The notes: generated by a model from the sequence alone, not told the origin. Shown: positions 32,782 through 42,799, counted from the first letter of the stretch. The stretch is 64,000 nucleotides of DNA from Xanthomonas bonasiae (GCF_017163705.1 NZ_JAFIWB010000004.1:1-64000), one strand, 5' to 3'. Numbers and translations are program-made.

Positions 32782-34163
32782 GCCACGGCCTCGTCGATCG
32801 CGGCCAGGGTGGTCTCGGCGAGCAGCGCCAGCTGGTTGTCGTCCACGCAGTACGGCGGCATCCAGTACAGCACGTCGCCCAGCGGGCGCAGCACCACGCC
32901 GCGCTGCAGGGCGGCCCGGTACGCGCACAGGCCGACCCGTGCGCCGGCGGCGAACGGGGTGCGCTTGTCGCCGTTGCGGGTCAGTTCGAACGCGACCACC
33001 ATCCCGGCCTGGCGCACGTCGGCCACGTGCGGATGGTCGTTGAACGGCGCCGACAGCGCGCGCATGGTTTCGGCGGTGCTGCGGTTGCGCGCGATCACGT
33101 CGTCCTGCTGGAAGATCCGCAGACAGGCCAGCGCGGCGGCGCAGGCCAGCGGATTGCCGGTATAGCTGTGCGAGTGCAGGAAGGCGCGCTCGCGGCTGTC
33201 GTCGAGGAAGGCGTCATATAAGTGTTGCGTGGCCAGCACCGCCGACAGCGGCAGGAAGCCGCCGGTCAGGCCCTTGGACAGGCACAGCAGGTCCGGCATC
33301 ACCCCGGCCTGCTCGCAGGCGAACAGGGTGCCGGTGCGGCCGAAGCCGGTGGCGATCTCGTCGGCGATCAGGAACGCGCCGTTGGCGTCGCACAGCTCGC
33401 GCGCGCGGCGCAGGTAGGCCGGGTCGTGCATGCGCATGCCGCCGGCGCATTGCAGGCGCGGCTCCAGGATCACCGCGCAGATCTCGCCCGGATGGCGGTC
33501 GAACAGGTCGGCCAGCGCATCGGCGGCGGCATCGGCGCGCTGCCGTGCGCTCTGTCCCGGCGCGGCCAGGTAGGCGTCGGGCGAGGGCGCGAACAGCGCT
33601 TCGCACAGCAGCGGCGCGTAGACCCGCCGGTACAGCGGGATGTCGCCGACCGCCAGCGCGCCGATGGTCTCGCCGTGGTAGCCGTTCTCCAGCGCTACGA
33701 AGCGGGTGCGGCGGGTCTCGCCGCGGTTGTGGAAATAGTGGAACGCCATCTTCAGCGCCACCTCGACCCCGGCCGAGCCGTTGTCGGCGTAGAACACCTT
33801 GGCCAGCGGCGCGCGCCCGTCCTGGCGCGGCGCCAGCGCCAGCAGCTGCTCGGCCAGTTCCACCGCCGGCGCGTGGCTGAACCCGGCCAGCATCACCTGT
33901 TCCAGCTGGGTGGCCTGCGCGGCGATGGCCGCGGCGATGCGCGGCTCGCTGTGGCCGAACAGATTGGTCCACCAGCTGCTCACCGCATCCAGGTAGCGGT
34001 TGCCTTCGTGATCGATCAGCCAGGCGCCTTCGCCACGCGCGATCGGCAGCAGCGGCAGGGTGTCCGGATGCTCGCGCATCTGCGTGCAGGGGTGCCACAG
34101 CACCGCCAGGTCGCGTTGCCGCCAGGCGGCGGCAGTCTGTGATGCGGTCAGGTCTGTTAGCAT
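32772..34163 (-). CDS. bioA: Adenosylmethionine-8-amino-7-oxononanoate aminotransferase
   Basis: 463 aa. PLP-dependent class-III aminotransferase of biotin synthesis, converting KAPA to DAPA with SAM as amino donor. Visible blocks: LWHPCTQM near the N-terminus, SSWWTNLFGHSEP, VFYADNGSAGVEVALKMAFHY, LENGYHGETIGALAVGD, IADEIATGFGRTG and the Schiff-base Lys in CLSKGLTGGFLP. The start ATG at 34163 is divergent from nudE. rsmE overlaps its 3' end, giving a two-gene unit. Confidence 0.93.
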   Translation of the reverse strand: MLTDLTASQTAAAWRQRDLAVLWHPCTQMREHPDTLPLLPIARGEGAWLIDHEGNRYLDAVSSWWTNLFGHSEPRIAAAIAAQATQLEQVMLAGFSHAPAVELAEQLLALAPRQDGRAPLAKVFYADNGSAGVEVALKMAFHYFHNRGETRRTRFVALENGYHGETIGALAVGDIPLYRRVYAPLLCEALFAPSPDAYLAAPGQSARQRADAAADALADLFDRHPGEICAVILEPRLQCAGGMRMHDPAYLRRARELCDANGAFLIADEIATGFGRTGTLFACEQAGVMPDLLCLSKGLTGGFLPLSAVLATQHLYDAFLDDSRERAFLHSHSYTGNPLACAAALACLRIFQQDDVIARNRSTAETMRALSAPFNDHPHVADVRQAGMVVAFELTRNGDKRTPFAAGARVGLCAYRAALQRGVVLRPLGDVLYWMPPYCVDDNQLALLAETTLAAIDEAVACA

Positions 34164-34237
34164 TTCGCGCTCATGAACAGGTTCTTCGCTCCGTGCATTC
34201 TATCGATCGACGCCGCAAAGCGCCGCGGGGTGCCGGC

Positions 34238-34792
34238 GTGAGCCGTCCGTTGCCGATCATCCACGCGCTGCGCGAGCGCGGCGAGTCGGCCATAGAGCGC
34301 AAGGTCGAAGAGCTGGACCTGGAGTTCAGCAACGGCGAACGGCGCGTGTTCCACCGGCTCAAATCCCCCGGCCACGGCGCGGTGGTGGTGGTGCCGATGC
34401 TGGACGCGCAGACGGTGCTGCTGGTGCGCGAGTACGCCGCCGGCGTGCACCGCTACGAACTGGGCCTGGTCAAGGGCCGCATCGATGCCGGCGAGACGCC
34501 GCTGCAGGCGGCCGACCGCGAACTCAAGGAAGAAGCCGGTTACGGCGCCCGCCAGCTGCAGGTGCTGCGCGCGATGACCCTGGCGCCCACCTATATGAGC
34601 CACCAGTCCTGGCTGGTGCTCGCGCAAGATCTCTATCCCGAAAAACTTGCCGGCGACGAGCCGGAGGAACTAGAAGTGGTGCCCTGGAAACTGGCTGAAT
34701 TGGACCAACTGATGTTGCGTGAGGATTTCTCCGAAGGGCGTTCGCTGGCGGCGCTGTTCATCGCCCGCGAGTGGCTGGGTCGTACCGGATGA
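34238..34792 (+). CDS. nudE: Nudix ADP-sugar/ADP-compound hydrolase (NudE type)
   Basis: 184 aa from GTG 34238; the frame is open back to 34139, but that overlaps the start of bioA, and homology begins close to PIIHAL. The Nudix box is GRIDAGETPLQAADRELKEEAG. The flanks VDLEFSNG-like ELDLEFSNGERRV, LVREYAAGVHRYELGLVKG, APTYMSHQSWLVLAQDLYPEKL and ALFIAREWL parallel E. coli NudE closely. It hydrolyses ADP-ribose, Ap3A and similar compounds. Its TGA overlaps the cysQ ATG (ATGA). The true start could be a GTG near 34193. Confidence 0.88.
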   Translation: MSRPLPIIHALRERGESAIERKVEELDLEFSNGERRVFHRLKSPGHGAVVVVPMLDAQTVLLVREYAAGVHRYELGLVKGRIDAGETPLQAADRELKEEAGYGARQLQVLRAMTLAPTYMSHQSWLVLAQDLYPEKLAGDEPEELEVVPWKLAELDQLMLREDFSEGRSLAALFIAREWLGRTG

Positions 34793-35589
34793 TCCGCATC
34801 ACCGCAGACCTGCGCGAAACCGTCATCGCCATCGCCATCGACGCCGCCGCGGCGATCATGGCCGTCTACGCCACCGGCTTCGACGTCGAGCACAAGGCCG
34901 ACGCCAGCCCGCTGACCCAGGCCGACCTGGCCGCGCACCGGATCATCGTCGAAGGCCTGGAACGGCTGACCCCCGACCTGCCGGTGCTGTCCGAGGAGTC
35001 GGCGCACATTCCCTGGGACGTGCGCGAGCACTGGACCAGCTACTGGCTGGTGGACCCGCTCGACGGCACCCGCGAGTTCGTCAAGCGCAACGGCGAGTTC
35101 AGCGTCAACATCGCGCTGATCCACCAGGGCGCGCCGGTGTTCGGCGTGGTCCAGGCGCCGGTCGATGGCCGCGTCTGGCACGCGGTGCGCGGCGAGCAGG
35201 CGTACCGTCGCGACGGTTTCCGCGACACCGCGCTGAACACGCGGCGGCCGGCCAGCGCGCCGCTGCGGGTGGCGGCCAGCCGCTCGCACCGCGATCCGCG
35301 CACCGACGCGCTGCTGCTGCGCATGGGCGAGACCGAGGTGATCGCGCAGGGCTCGTCGCTGAAGTTCTGTCGCATCGCCGACGGCGAGCTGGACGTGTAC
35401 CCGCGCTTCGGCCCGACCTCCGAATGGGACACCGCCGCCGGCCAGTGCGTGCTGCAGGCCGCCGGCGGCACGCTGCTCGCCGCCGATACCGGCAAGCCGT
35501 TCCGCTACAACCGCCGCGAATCGCTGCTCAACGGCGATTTCCTGGCGCTGGGCGATCCGATGCTGCCGTGGCGCAGCTGGCTGGGCTGA
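34789..35589 (+). CDS. cysQ: 3'(2'),5'-bisphosphate nucleotidase
   Basis: 266 aa, inositol monophosphatase superfamily. Metal-binding motifs: VLSEES near residue 67, WLVDPLDGTREFVKRNGEF and the C-terminal TSEWDTAAGQ. It removes the 3'-phosphate of PAP, a by-product of sulfate assimilation and of sulfotransferases. The ATG overlaps the nudE stop by 4 nt, so both nucleotide-cleaning enzymes are co-translated. Standard family length. PAP recycling may also matter for the sulfotransferase encoded at 56693, although the two genes are far apart. Confidence 0.92.
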   Translation: MIRITADLRETVIAIAIDAAAAIMAVYATGFDVEHKADASPLTQADLAAHRIIVEGLERLTPDLPVLSEESAHIPWDVREHWTSYWLVDPLDGTREFVKRNGEFSVNIALIHQGAPVFGVVQAPVDGRVWHAVRGEQAYRRDGFRDTALNTRRPASAPLRVAASRSHRDPRTDALLLRMGETEVIAQGSSLKFCRIADGELDVYPRFGPTSEWDTAAGQCVLQAAGGTLLAADTGKPFRYNRRESLLNGDFLALGDPMLPWRSWLG

Positions 35590-35820
35590 GCGCCCGCTGT
35601 CGCCGGCAGCGGCGATGGCCTGCAAGGCGGCGTCGCGGCTGACGCCGCTGCAATGCGCGCCCTCGGTCGCCAGGCGCGATGACGGCGTTGCGGCCATGCG
35701 CCGCCGGTCGTTCGCGTGCGCCGCCGCGCCGCTGGTCCCGTCGCCGACCGCTCATCGCGCGGGCCGCTCTGCCAAACTAGCCGGCAGGCGGCGCCGTTGC
35801 CGTCGCATCGGAACCCGCAC

Positions 35821-36642
35821 GTGACCGCAGCCCGCTACGACCTTCCCGCCCTGCTCGAGATCATGGCGCGCCTGCGCGATCGCGCGCACGGCTGCCCCTG
35901 GGACCTGGAACAGGATTTCGCCAGCATCGCCGCGTACACGATCGAAGAGGCGTACGAAGTCGCCGACGCGATCGACCGCAACGACCTGGGCGAGCTGAAG
36001 GACGAACTCGGCGACCTGCTGCTGCAGGTGGTGTTCCATGCGCAGATGGCGCGCGAGCAGGGCGCCTTCGGCTTCGACGACGTGGTCGCCGCGATCTGCG
36101 ACAAGATGGTGCGCCGACACCCGCATGTGTTCGGCGACAGCCAGGTCGCCGACGCCGAGCAGCAGACGCTGAAGTGGGAAGAGATCAAGCGCAACGAGCG
36201 CGCCGCGGCCGGCAAGACCGACAGTTCGGCGTTGGCCGGGATCGCCCGCGGCCTGCCGGAATGGCAGCGCGCGGTGAAGCTGCAGGCGCGCGCGGCGCGG
36301 GTCGGCTTCGACTGGCCGGGGCCGGCGCCGGTGCTGGAAAAGGTGCGGGAAGAGCTGGAGGAAGTGCGTGCGGAATTCGCGCGCGGCCCCGTGCAGGACA
36401 ACCAGGCGCGGCTGCAGGACGAGATCGGCGACCTGCTGTTCGTCTGCGCCAATCTTGCGCGCCACGCCCAGGTCGATGTCGGTGCTGCGCTGCGCCATGC
36501 CAACCAGAAATTCGAACGCCGTTTCCGCGCGATGGAGCAGCTGGCGCAGCACGACGGCGGCGCGTTGGATGGCTTGTCGCTGGACCGGCAGGAAGCCTAC
36601 TGGCAGCGTGCCAAGCGCCAGGAACGCGACGCGGCGCAGTGA
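35821..36642 (+). CDS. mazG: Nucleoside triphosphate pyrophosphohydrolase
   Basis: 273 aa from GTG 35821; the open frame before it has no family similarity. Tandem MazG domains: the first has [22 protein letters not shown] and [17 protein letters not shown]; the second [15 protein letters not shown] and [16 protein letters not shown]. EExxE...ExxD metal-binding patterns are present in both. It hydrolyses NTPs/dNTPs to monophosphates and limits aberrant nucleotides. The stop overlaps the next start (GTGA). Confidence 0.92.
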   Translation: MTAARYDLPALLEIMARLRDRAHGCPWDLEQDFASIAAYTIEEAYEVADAIDRNDLGELKDELGDLLLQVVFHAQMAREQGAFGFDDVVAAICDKMVRRHPHVFGDSQVADAEQQTLKWEEIKRNERAAAGKTDSSALAGIARGLPEWQRAVKLQARAARVGFDWPGPAPVLEKVREELEEVRAEFARGPVQDNQARLQDEIGDLLFVCANLARHAQVDVGAALRHANQKFERRFRAMEQLAQHDGGALDGLSLDRQEAYWQRAKRQERDAAQ

Positions 36643-36962
36643 AGACGCTGCTGCTGTTCGTGCTGACCGCCGTGGCCGAGATCGTCGGCTGCTACCTGCC
36701 GTACCTGTGGCTGCGCGAGCAGCGCAGCGCGTGGCTGTTGCTGCCGGCGGGCGCCAGCCTGGCCGCGTTCGTGTGGCTGCTGAGCCTGCATCCGGAGGCC
36801 AGCGGCCGCGTCTACGCCGCGTACGGCGGCGTCTACATCGCGGTGGCGCTGCTGTGGCTGTGGGCGGTGCAATCGATCCGGCCCACGCGCTGGGACCTGC
36901 TCGGCGCCGGCCTGTGCCTGCTGGGCATGGCGGTGATCATGTTCGCGCCGCGGCAGGCCTGA
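36639..36962 (+). CDS. ynfA: YnfA/UPF0060 family small membrane protein
   Basis: 107 aa starting at a GTG that overlaps the mazG stop by 4 nt. Four hydrophobic segments ([74 protein letters not shown]) and the typical [12 protein letters not shown] and W...RPTRWD...G motifs fit UPF0060, distant relatives of small multidrug exporters. Transport role unproven. Confidence 0.88.
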   Translation: MKTLLLFVLTAVAEIVGCYLPYLWLREQRSAWLLLPAGASLAAFVWLLSLHPEASGRVYAAYGGVYIAVALLWLWAVQSIRPTRWDLLGAGLCLLGMAVIMFAPRQA

Positions 36963-37114
36963 GCTGCGCAATGTGGGCGTGGCGCAGATGCGGGCGATCC
37001 ACGCTGCTCGCCACGTCCTGCGCAGCGGTTCCCCGCTGCCGCGTCCCTCCTCTTTGATGTCGGCGCCCGCGCGGCGGCGTATGCTGTGCCTGCGCTGCCT
37101 GGGAGGGCCAACGC

Positions 37115-37417
37115 ATGCGTCGCTTCGACAGTTTCCGCGCGTTCTATCCGTTCTACCTGAGCGAGCACCGGCATCCGCTGTCGCGCCGGCTGCACTTCGT
37201 CGGCAGCGCCGGGGTGTTGCTGATCGTGCTGCTGGCGATCTGCAGCGGCCAGCCACGCTGGCTGTGGGCGGCGCCGCTGTGCGGCTACGGTTGCGCCTGG
37301 GCCGGACATGTCTTCTTCGAAAAGAACCGTCCGGCCACCTTCCGCCATCCGCTGTATTCGTTCGCCGGCGACTGGGTCATGTTCAAGGACATGCTGCTCG
37401 GGCGTATCCGCTGGTAG
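37115..37417 (+). CDS. Mpo1-like / DUF962 membrane protein
   Basis: 100 aa. Motifs YLSEHRHPLSRRLHFVG, GYGCAWAGHVFFEKNRPATF and HPLYSFAGDWVMFKDM match DUF962, related to yeast Mpo1, an iron-dependent dioxygenase of 2-hydroxy fatty acids; the His residues in EHRHP, HFVG, GHVFFE and HPLYS are the likely metal ligands. Two membrane segments. GGGAGGG lies upstream of the ATG. Activity in this organism is inference. Confidence 0.8.
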   Translation: MRRFDSFRAFYPFYLSEHRHPLSRRLHFVGSAGVLLIVLLAICSGQPRWLWAAPLCGYGCAWAGHVFFEKNRPATFRHPLYSFAGDWVMFKDMLLGRIRW

Positions 37418-37485
37418 CGCTGGCGGCCGGCCGGCGCTCGCTATACTCGCGGCGTATTCATTTCTTTGGTCAATGGAGCGAGCCG

Positions 37486-38454
37486 ATGCCGTCCACCTAT
37501 TTCCTCGCGCTGGTGATCCTGGTCGCGGGCGTGATCGTGCTGTTCAAGACCGTGCGCATGGTGCCGCAAGGGTTCCAGTGGACCGTGGAGCGCTTCGGCC
37601 GCTACACCCACACCTTGTCGCCCGGCCTGCACTTCCTGATTCCGGTGGTCTACGGCGTGGGCCGCAAGGTCAACATGATGGAGCAGGTGCTGGACGTGCC
37701 CAGCCAGGACGTGATCACCAAGGACAACGCGGTGGTGCGGGTGGACGGGGTGGTGTTCTTCCAGGTGCTGGACGCGGCCAAGGCCGCCTATGAAGTGTCG
37801 AACCTGGAGATCGCCACGATCGCGCTGGTGCAGACCAACATCCGCACCGTGATCGGCTCGATGGACCTGGACGAATCGCTGAGCCAGCGCGAGACCATCA
37901 ACGCGCAGCTGCTCAGCGTGGTCGACCATGCGACCAATCCGTGGGGCATCAAGGTCACCCGCATCGAGATCCGCGACATCCAGCCGCCGCGCGACCTGAT
38001 CGATTCGATGGCGCGGCAGATGAAGGCCGAGCGCGAGAAGCGCGCGCAGATCCTGGAGGCGGAGGGCTCGCGGCAGTCGGAGATCCTGCGCGCCGAGGGC
38101 GAGAAGCAGGCCGCGGTGCTGGAGGCTGAAGGCCGCAAGGAAGCCGCGTTCCGCGACGCCGAGGCGCGCGAGCGCCTGGCCGAGGCCGAAGCGCGCGCCA
38201 CCACGATGGTGTCCAAGGCGATCGCCGAGGGCGACGTGCAGGCGATCAACTACTTCATCGCGCAGAAGTACGTGGAGGCGTTCAAGGAACTGGCCACCGC
38301 GCCGAACCAGAAGTTCGTGCTGATGCCGATGGAATCCAGCGGCATCATCGGCTCGATCGCCGGCATCGGCGAACTGGCGCGCGAGGCGCTGGGCAAGCAG
38401 CAATCCGCGCCGCCGGCGGTGCCGCGTGGCATGCCGCCGCGCAGCGGAGTCTGA
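37486..38454 (+). CDS. SPFH/Band 7 (stomatin-like, QmcA-type) membrane protein
   Basis: 322 aa. One N-terminal membrane segment (YFLALVILVAGVIVLF), then the SPFH domain (VPQGFQWTVERFGRYTHTLSPG; LDVPSQDVITKDNAVVRVD; IRTVIGSMDLDESLSQRE; GIKVTRIEIRDIQPP), a long Glu/Ala/Arg coiled coil (about residues 180-250) and a Pro-rich tail. Such proteins oligomerise in membrane microdomains and usually pair with an NfeD-like partner, encoded here 3 bp downstream. The ATG at 37486 is the only start giving the membrane segment. Confidence 0.9.
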   Translation: MPSTYFLALVILVAGVIVLFKTVRMVPQGFQWTVERFGRYTHTLSPGLHFLIPVVYGVGRKVNMMEQVLDVPSQDVITKDNAVVRVDGVVFFQVLDAAKAAYEVSNLEIATIALVQTNIRTVIGSMDLDESLSQRETINAQLLSVVDHATNPWGIKVTRIEIRDIQPPRDLIDSMARQMKAEREKRAQILEAEGSRQSEILRAEGEKQAAVLEAEGRKEAAFRDAEARERLAEAEARATTMVSKAIAEGDVQAINYFIAQKYVEAFKELATAPNQKFVLMPMESSGIIGSIAGIGELAREALGKQQSAPPAVPRGMPPRSGV

Positions 38455-38457
38455 GCC

Positions 38458-38889
38458 ATGCGCGCCGAGGTGGTCGCATGGGGCGCGCTGACCTTGCTGC
38501 TGTTCGCGGCCGAGGCGCTGGCGCCGGGCGCGTTCATGCTGTGGATGGGCTTCGCCGCCGCGGCGGTGTTCGTGGCCGTGCTGGTGCTGCCGGACATCGC
38601 GCTGCTGCTGCAGATCGGCGCGTTCGTGGTGCTCAGCTTCGTCTCGATCCAGATCTACCGCACCTGGTTCCGCGGCCGCGACCGGGTCAGCGACCGGCCG
38701 CTGCTCAACCGCCGCGCCGAACAGTTGATCGGCCGGGTGGTGACGCTGGACCAGCCGATCCAGGCCGGCCGCGGCCGCGCCAAGGTCGACGACGCGTTCT
38801 GGGTGGTCGGCGGCCCCGACCTGCCCGCCGGCAGCGCGGTGCGCATCGTCGGGGTGGATGGGATGACGCTGTTGGTGCAGGCGGAGTAG
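38458..38889 (+). CDS. NfeD-like membrane protein
   Basis: 143 aa. Hydrophobic segments at the N-terminus (WGALTLLLFAAEALAPGAFML; AAAVFVAVLVLPDIALLLQIGAFVVL) are followed by an OB-fold C-terminal domain (IGRVVTLDQPIQAGRGRAKVDDAFW, GSAVRIVGVDGMTLLV), the short NfeD form. It follows the SPFH gene with 3 bp between, so the two form the usual SPFH-NfeD operon, presumably a membrane complex. Confidence 0.87.
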   Translation: MRAEVVAWGALTLLLFAAEALAPGAFMLWMGFAAAAVFVAVLVLPDIALLLQIGAFVVLSFVSIQIYRTWFRGRDRVSDRPLLNRRAEQLIGRVVTLDQPIQAGRGRAKVDDAFWVVGGPDLPAGSAVRIVGVDGMTLLVQAE

Positions 38890-38892
38890 GGC

Positions 38893-39110
38893 CGGGATTG
38901 GGGATTGGGGATTGGGGATTGGGAGGCTGCCGTGCGTGCGCGGCATCTCCGCATGCTGCATGCATCCGTTGTAGGAGCGGCTTCAGCCGCGACACAATCT
39001 CTGATAATGCCTGTCGCGGCTGAAGCCGCTCCTACAACGGCGTGCCTTCGGGCGGGATCGTATGCGGCCGCCCCGAATCCCCCAATCCCGAATCTCCAAT
39101 CCCGGCCGCT
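38893..39110. repeat. Nested inverted repeats with REP doublet upstream of gcvT
   Basis: Outer arms are a run of GGATTGGGGATTGGGGATT-like heptamers (about 38895-38922) and its inverted counterpart CCCAATCCC...TCCAATCCC (about 39078-39106). Inside sits a perfect REP doublet, 38967-39039, with arms CGTTGTAGG.../...CCTACAACG. The element fills the gap between the NfeD-like gene and gcvT. Confidence 0.75.
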
Positions 39111-39150
39111 CGGCGGCGATAATGGGCGACTTTTCTCACGGACCCGCGCC

Positions 39151-40257
<1,107 letters not shown>

Positions 40258-40357
40258 ACCGGCGGCCGCCGCAATGCGCCCGCGACGTCGTTGCGGAGCA
40301 TCCGGTTCGCTACACTAGCCACCCATCCCCGATACCGTCTTTTTCCGGAGCAGCCCC

Positions 40358-40753
40358 ATGAGCGAGATCCCTGGCGACCTCAAATTCCTCAAGTCCCATG
40401 AATGGGCGCGCGTCGAAGGCAACGGTCGCGTCACCGTCGGCATCTCCGAACATGCCCAGGGCCTGCTCGGCGACCTGGTCTATGTCGAGCTGCCCAACGT
40501 CGGCGACGAGGTCGTCGCCGGCAACGGCGTGGCCGTGGTCGAGTCGGTCAAGGCCGCGTCGGACGTGTACAGCCCGCTCACCGGCAAGGTGGTCGAGGTC
40601 AATGCCGCACTCAGCGACAAGCCGGAGACGATCAACGAGGACGCCTACGGCGAAGGCTGGATCTTCGTGCTGGAGATCGCCGATCCGGAGCAGTTGAACG
40701 ACCTGCTGACGCCGGACGACTACGCCGAGCTGCTCGAGGAAGACGGCCACTGA
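40358..40753 (+). CDS. gcvH: Glycine cleavage system H protein
   Basis: 131 aa, normal length. The lipoylated Lys is K65 in [17 protein letters not shown]; the N-terminus has [12 protein letters not shown] and the C-terminus [17 protein letters not shown]. It shuttles the aminomethyl group among the P, T and L proteins. GGAG precedes the ATG. A perfect hairpin terminator follows the stop. Confidence 0.95.
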   Translation: MSEIPGDLKFLKSHEWARVEGNGRVTVGISEHAQGLLGDLVYVELPNVGDEVVAGNGVAVVESVKAASDVYSPLTGKVVEVNAALSDKPETINEDAYGEGWIFVLEIADPEQLNDLLTPDDYAELLEEDGH

Positions 40754-40778
40754 GCCGAGCCCCACGTCGCGACAGCCG

Positions 40779-40812
40779 AACCGGCCGCCTTGTGCGGCCG
40801 GTTTTCGTTTGT
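40779..40812 (+). terminator. Terminator after gcvH
   Basis: Perfect 10-bp stem AACCGGCCGC / GCGGCCGGTT with a 5-nt loop, followed by TTCGTTT. Confidence 0.8.
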
Positions 40813-40879
40813 GCGGCACAAACGAAAGCGGCGGCAGGAAGCGGAGCGCGCTGTCGACAGTCCGCGAGGTTTGCCGATC

Positions 40880-41233
40880 GGGCGATCGGCATCTCCGAGT
40901 GGCCGGAGTCGCGGCGAGCGGACGCAACGCAGGCGCCGGATGCGCCGCACCAGGCGGTGGATGCCGGCCGCGCCGCATGCATCGACGCGCACGACCCGGG
41001 CGATCGGCATGTCTGCGTGGGCGGAGTCGCGGCGAGCGGACGCAACGCAGGCGCCGGATGCGCCGCGCCAGGCGGTGGATGCCGGCCGCGCCACATGCAT
41101 CGACGCGCACGACTCGGGCGATCGGCATGTCCGCGTGGGCGGAGTAGCGGCGAGCGGACGCAACGCAGGCGCCGGATGCGCCGCGCCAGGCGGCGGATGC
41201 CGGCCGCGCCGCATGCATCGACGCGCACGACGT
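40880..41233. repeat. Three tandem copies of a 118-bp repeat
   Basis: GGGCGATCGGCAT begins at 40880, 40998 and 41116, exactly 118 bp apart. Copies 2 and 3 differ at only a few positions; copy 1 differs more at its left end. The period is not a multiple of three, which argues against coding. Each unit carries short inverted repeats such as GGCGC...GCGCC. Confidence 0.85.
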
Positions 41234-41955
41234 GGTCGCCACGTGCTGGAAGGCGGCGCCGCTGCAGCGGTGCCTGGACGCGGCGAACGTCGCGCCGGTT
41301 TTTTGGCAGTGACGGTGATGTGCATCGCAGTCGGGCGTCGCGGGCGCGGCGTCTGCGATCGCAGCAGCGCTTGCTGCGCTGCGGCCAGCGGCGTCGCGTT
41401 CGTCCGGTCGGGTGTGTTCGTCGTGGCGCGCGCGCGCGGTGCTGCGGGTCGGTCGAGGCGAGACACGCACTCGGCAGCGGACGCGGCGGCAACAGCACGC
41501 GCGACGCATCCGGTCGCGTGTGCGTGACGTGCCGGTGAGGAGCATGCGCAGACATGCGGACGCTACAACGGCATCGTCGTCGCCGCGGCGATGCGCTGCG
41601 AGGCGCCGCGCACGCGCGCTCGCAAGCGCCGAACAACGCGAAAAAGTTTGCGCAGTTTTGCGCATTTGCTCTTGTGCGATGCCGGAACGGCGCATGCCGC
41701 GAAAAGTTTTTTTCAGCTTGCGGACAGGCTCGCGTATGCGCGCCTGGATGCCGCCAGCGCCGCGCGCGGCAGCACGCGAAACGGCCGGTCGCGTCGGCGT
41801 GTTGCAAAAAAGCACGGGAATTACCGCTGTTTTTGTTTGCGTCGAAGTTTCGCCGCGGGTTTCGCAACGGCTGTCGTCGAGGTCCCGGGGCCGCCGATCG
41901 CGACGATCGGTGCGCTCGCGGCACGCGACGCCTGAAAAAAAATTGCGTAGAACTG

Positions 41956-41984
41956 TTGACAGTAAAAAAAAGCGTGATTAGGTT
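41956..41984 (+). promoter_or_regulatory. Candidate sigma-70-type promoter
   Basis: TTGACA (41956-41961), a 17-bp spacer containing an A8 run, then TAGGTT (41979-41984). It lies in a locally AT-rich stretch upstream of a hairpin terminator and the H1-like gene. Confidence 0.5.
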
Positions 41985-41990
41985 TCGCCC

Positions 41991-42160
41991 AGCAGACGTT
42001 GCTGCGCAAGCGAGTGAATCGGATCGACATCAGAACGCGAAGCACAACTTGGACCTCCACCAGGAACCTGACGATGGTGGATCAGGTGTCGCTTCCCTCC
42101 GAGAAACGCAACGTCTCCCCTGGCACGACACCCGTATCGAGCTTCGATACGGGTGTTTCT
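41991..42160 (+). ncRNA. Candidate small RNA or attenuated leader upstream of the H1-like gene
   Basis: Bounded by the promoter at 41956-41984 and a perfect 13-bp hairpin ACACCCGTATCGA / TCGATACGGGTGT (42128-42140, 42144-42156) followed by TTCTGT. The roughly 170 nt between have no start-to-stop frame I trust. It could be a free sRNA or a leader controlling the lysine-rich gene 113 bp further on. The transcription start is inferred from the -10 position. Confidence 0.4.
42128..42160 (+). terminator. Perfect hairpin terminator
   Basis: 13-bp perfect stem with a 3-nt loop and a short T-rich tail. Confidence 0.7.
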
Positions 42161-42273
42161 GTATCCGACCCGGCCCGCACTACGCGCCGGCGGATCCTGC
42201 AGGCGGACCATCGCCGCGGGTTTGCTTTAACTGGGCGTTTTCAATCCATAGTTCACTGACGAGGAGCCATCCC

Positions 42274-42732
42274 ATGGCCACGAAAAAAGCTGCGAAAAAG
42301 AAGCCGGCCGCTAAGAAAGCGGTCAAGAAGACTGCCGCCAAGAAGCCGGCAGCGAAGAAGGTCTCGGTAAAGAAGGCGGTCAAGAAGGTCGCCAAGAAAG
42401 TCGCCAAGAAGGTCGCCAAGGTGAAGAAGGCCATCAAGAAGGCCACCGCCAAGAAGACCACCGCGAAGAAGGCGGTAAAGAAGACGGCGAAGAAGGCGAC
42501 CGCCAAGAAGGCCGCCACCAAGAAGACCGCGAAGAAGGCCACCGCTAAGAAGGCCGTAAAGAAGACCGCGAAGAAGGCCGTCGCCAAGAAGGCGGTGAAG
42601 AAGTCGGCTGCCAAGAAGCCGGCCGCGAAGAAGGCCGTCGCCAAGAAGGCCGTCGCGAAGAAGAAGCCGGTTGCCCGCAAGAAGAAGACCGCTCCGGTCG
42701 CGCTGCCGGCAACGCCCGCGCCGCTGATCTGA
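42274..42732 (+). CDS. Histone H1-like lysine-rich DNA-binding protein
   Basis: 152 aa, nearly all Lys, Ala, Val and Thr in repeated KKA/AKK units (for example [13 protein letters not shown]), the eukaryotic-H1-tail-like type found in bacteria (Hc2-like). It would bind and compact DNA without a folded domain. GAGGAG lies about 10 nt before the ATG, and a strong terminator follows. The DNA repeats (AAGAAGGCC-type units) make it prone to length change between strains. The last 20 residues ([13 protein letters not shown]) differ in composition. Confidence 0.85.
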   Translation: MATKKAAKKKPAAKKAVKKTAAKKPAAKKVSVKKAVKKVAKKVAKKVAKVKKAIKKATAKKTTAKKAVKKTAKKATAKKAATKKTAKKATAKKAVKKTAKKAVAKKAVKKSAAKKPAAKKAVAKKAVAKKKPVARKKKTAPVALPATPAPLI

Positions 42733-42760
42733 TCTGATCCATCCCGATAGCCGTACCTAG

Positions 42761-42799
42761 AGCTCTCTCCCCGGTGCCCAGCGGGGAGGGAGCTTTTTT
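42761..42799 (+). terminator. Terminator after the H1-like gene
   Basis: AGCTCTCTCCCC pairs with CGGGGAGGGAGCT (one imperfect position) across a 9-nt loop, followed by six T. Confidence 0.8.

Larger units (their letters stand above)
40754..42273. other. 1.5-kb non-coding region between gcvH and the H1-like gene
   Basis: No gene is supported; long frames here are artefacts of GC-rich repeats (the 118-bp unit changes frame each copy). Contents: gcvH terminator, a second perfect hairpin CGTTTGTG/CACAAACG (40806-40824), a three-copy tandem repeat (40880-41233), a more AT-rich stretch around 41640-41990, and a candidate small-RNA unit (41956-42160). Confidence 0.6.

Noticed and set aside
35590-35820. 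Frames between cysQ and mazG
   Set aside because: The gap is 231 bp with no motif or start signal other than the mazG GTG at 35821.
40402-41924. Long overlapping open frames on both strands after gcvH
   Set aside because: They are Arg/Ala/Pro-rich products of GC-rich tandem repeats; the 118-bp period shifts frame at each copy, and none has a ribosome site or recognisable motif.
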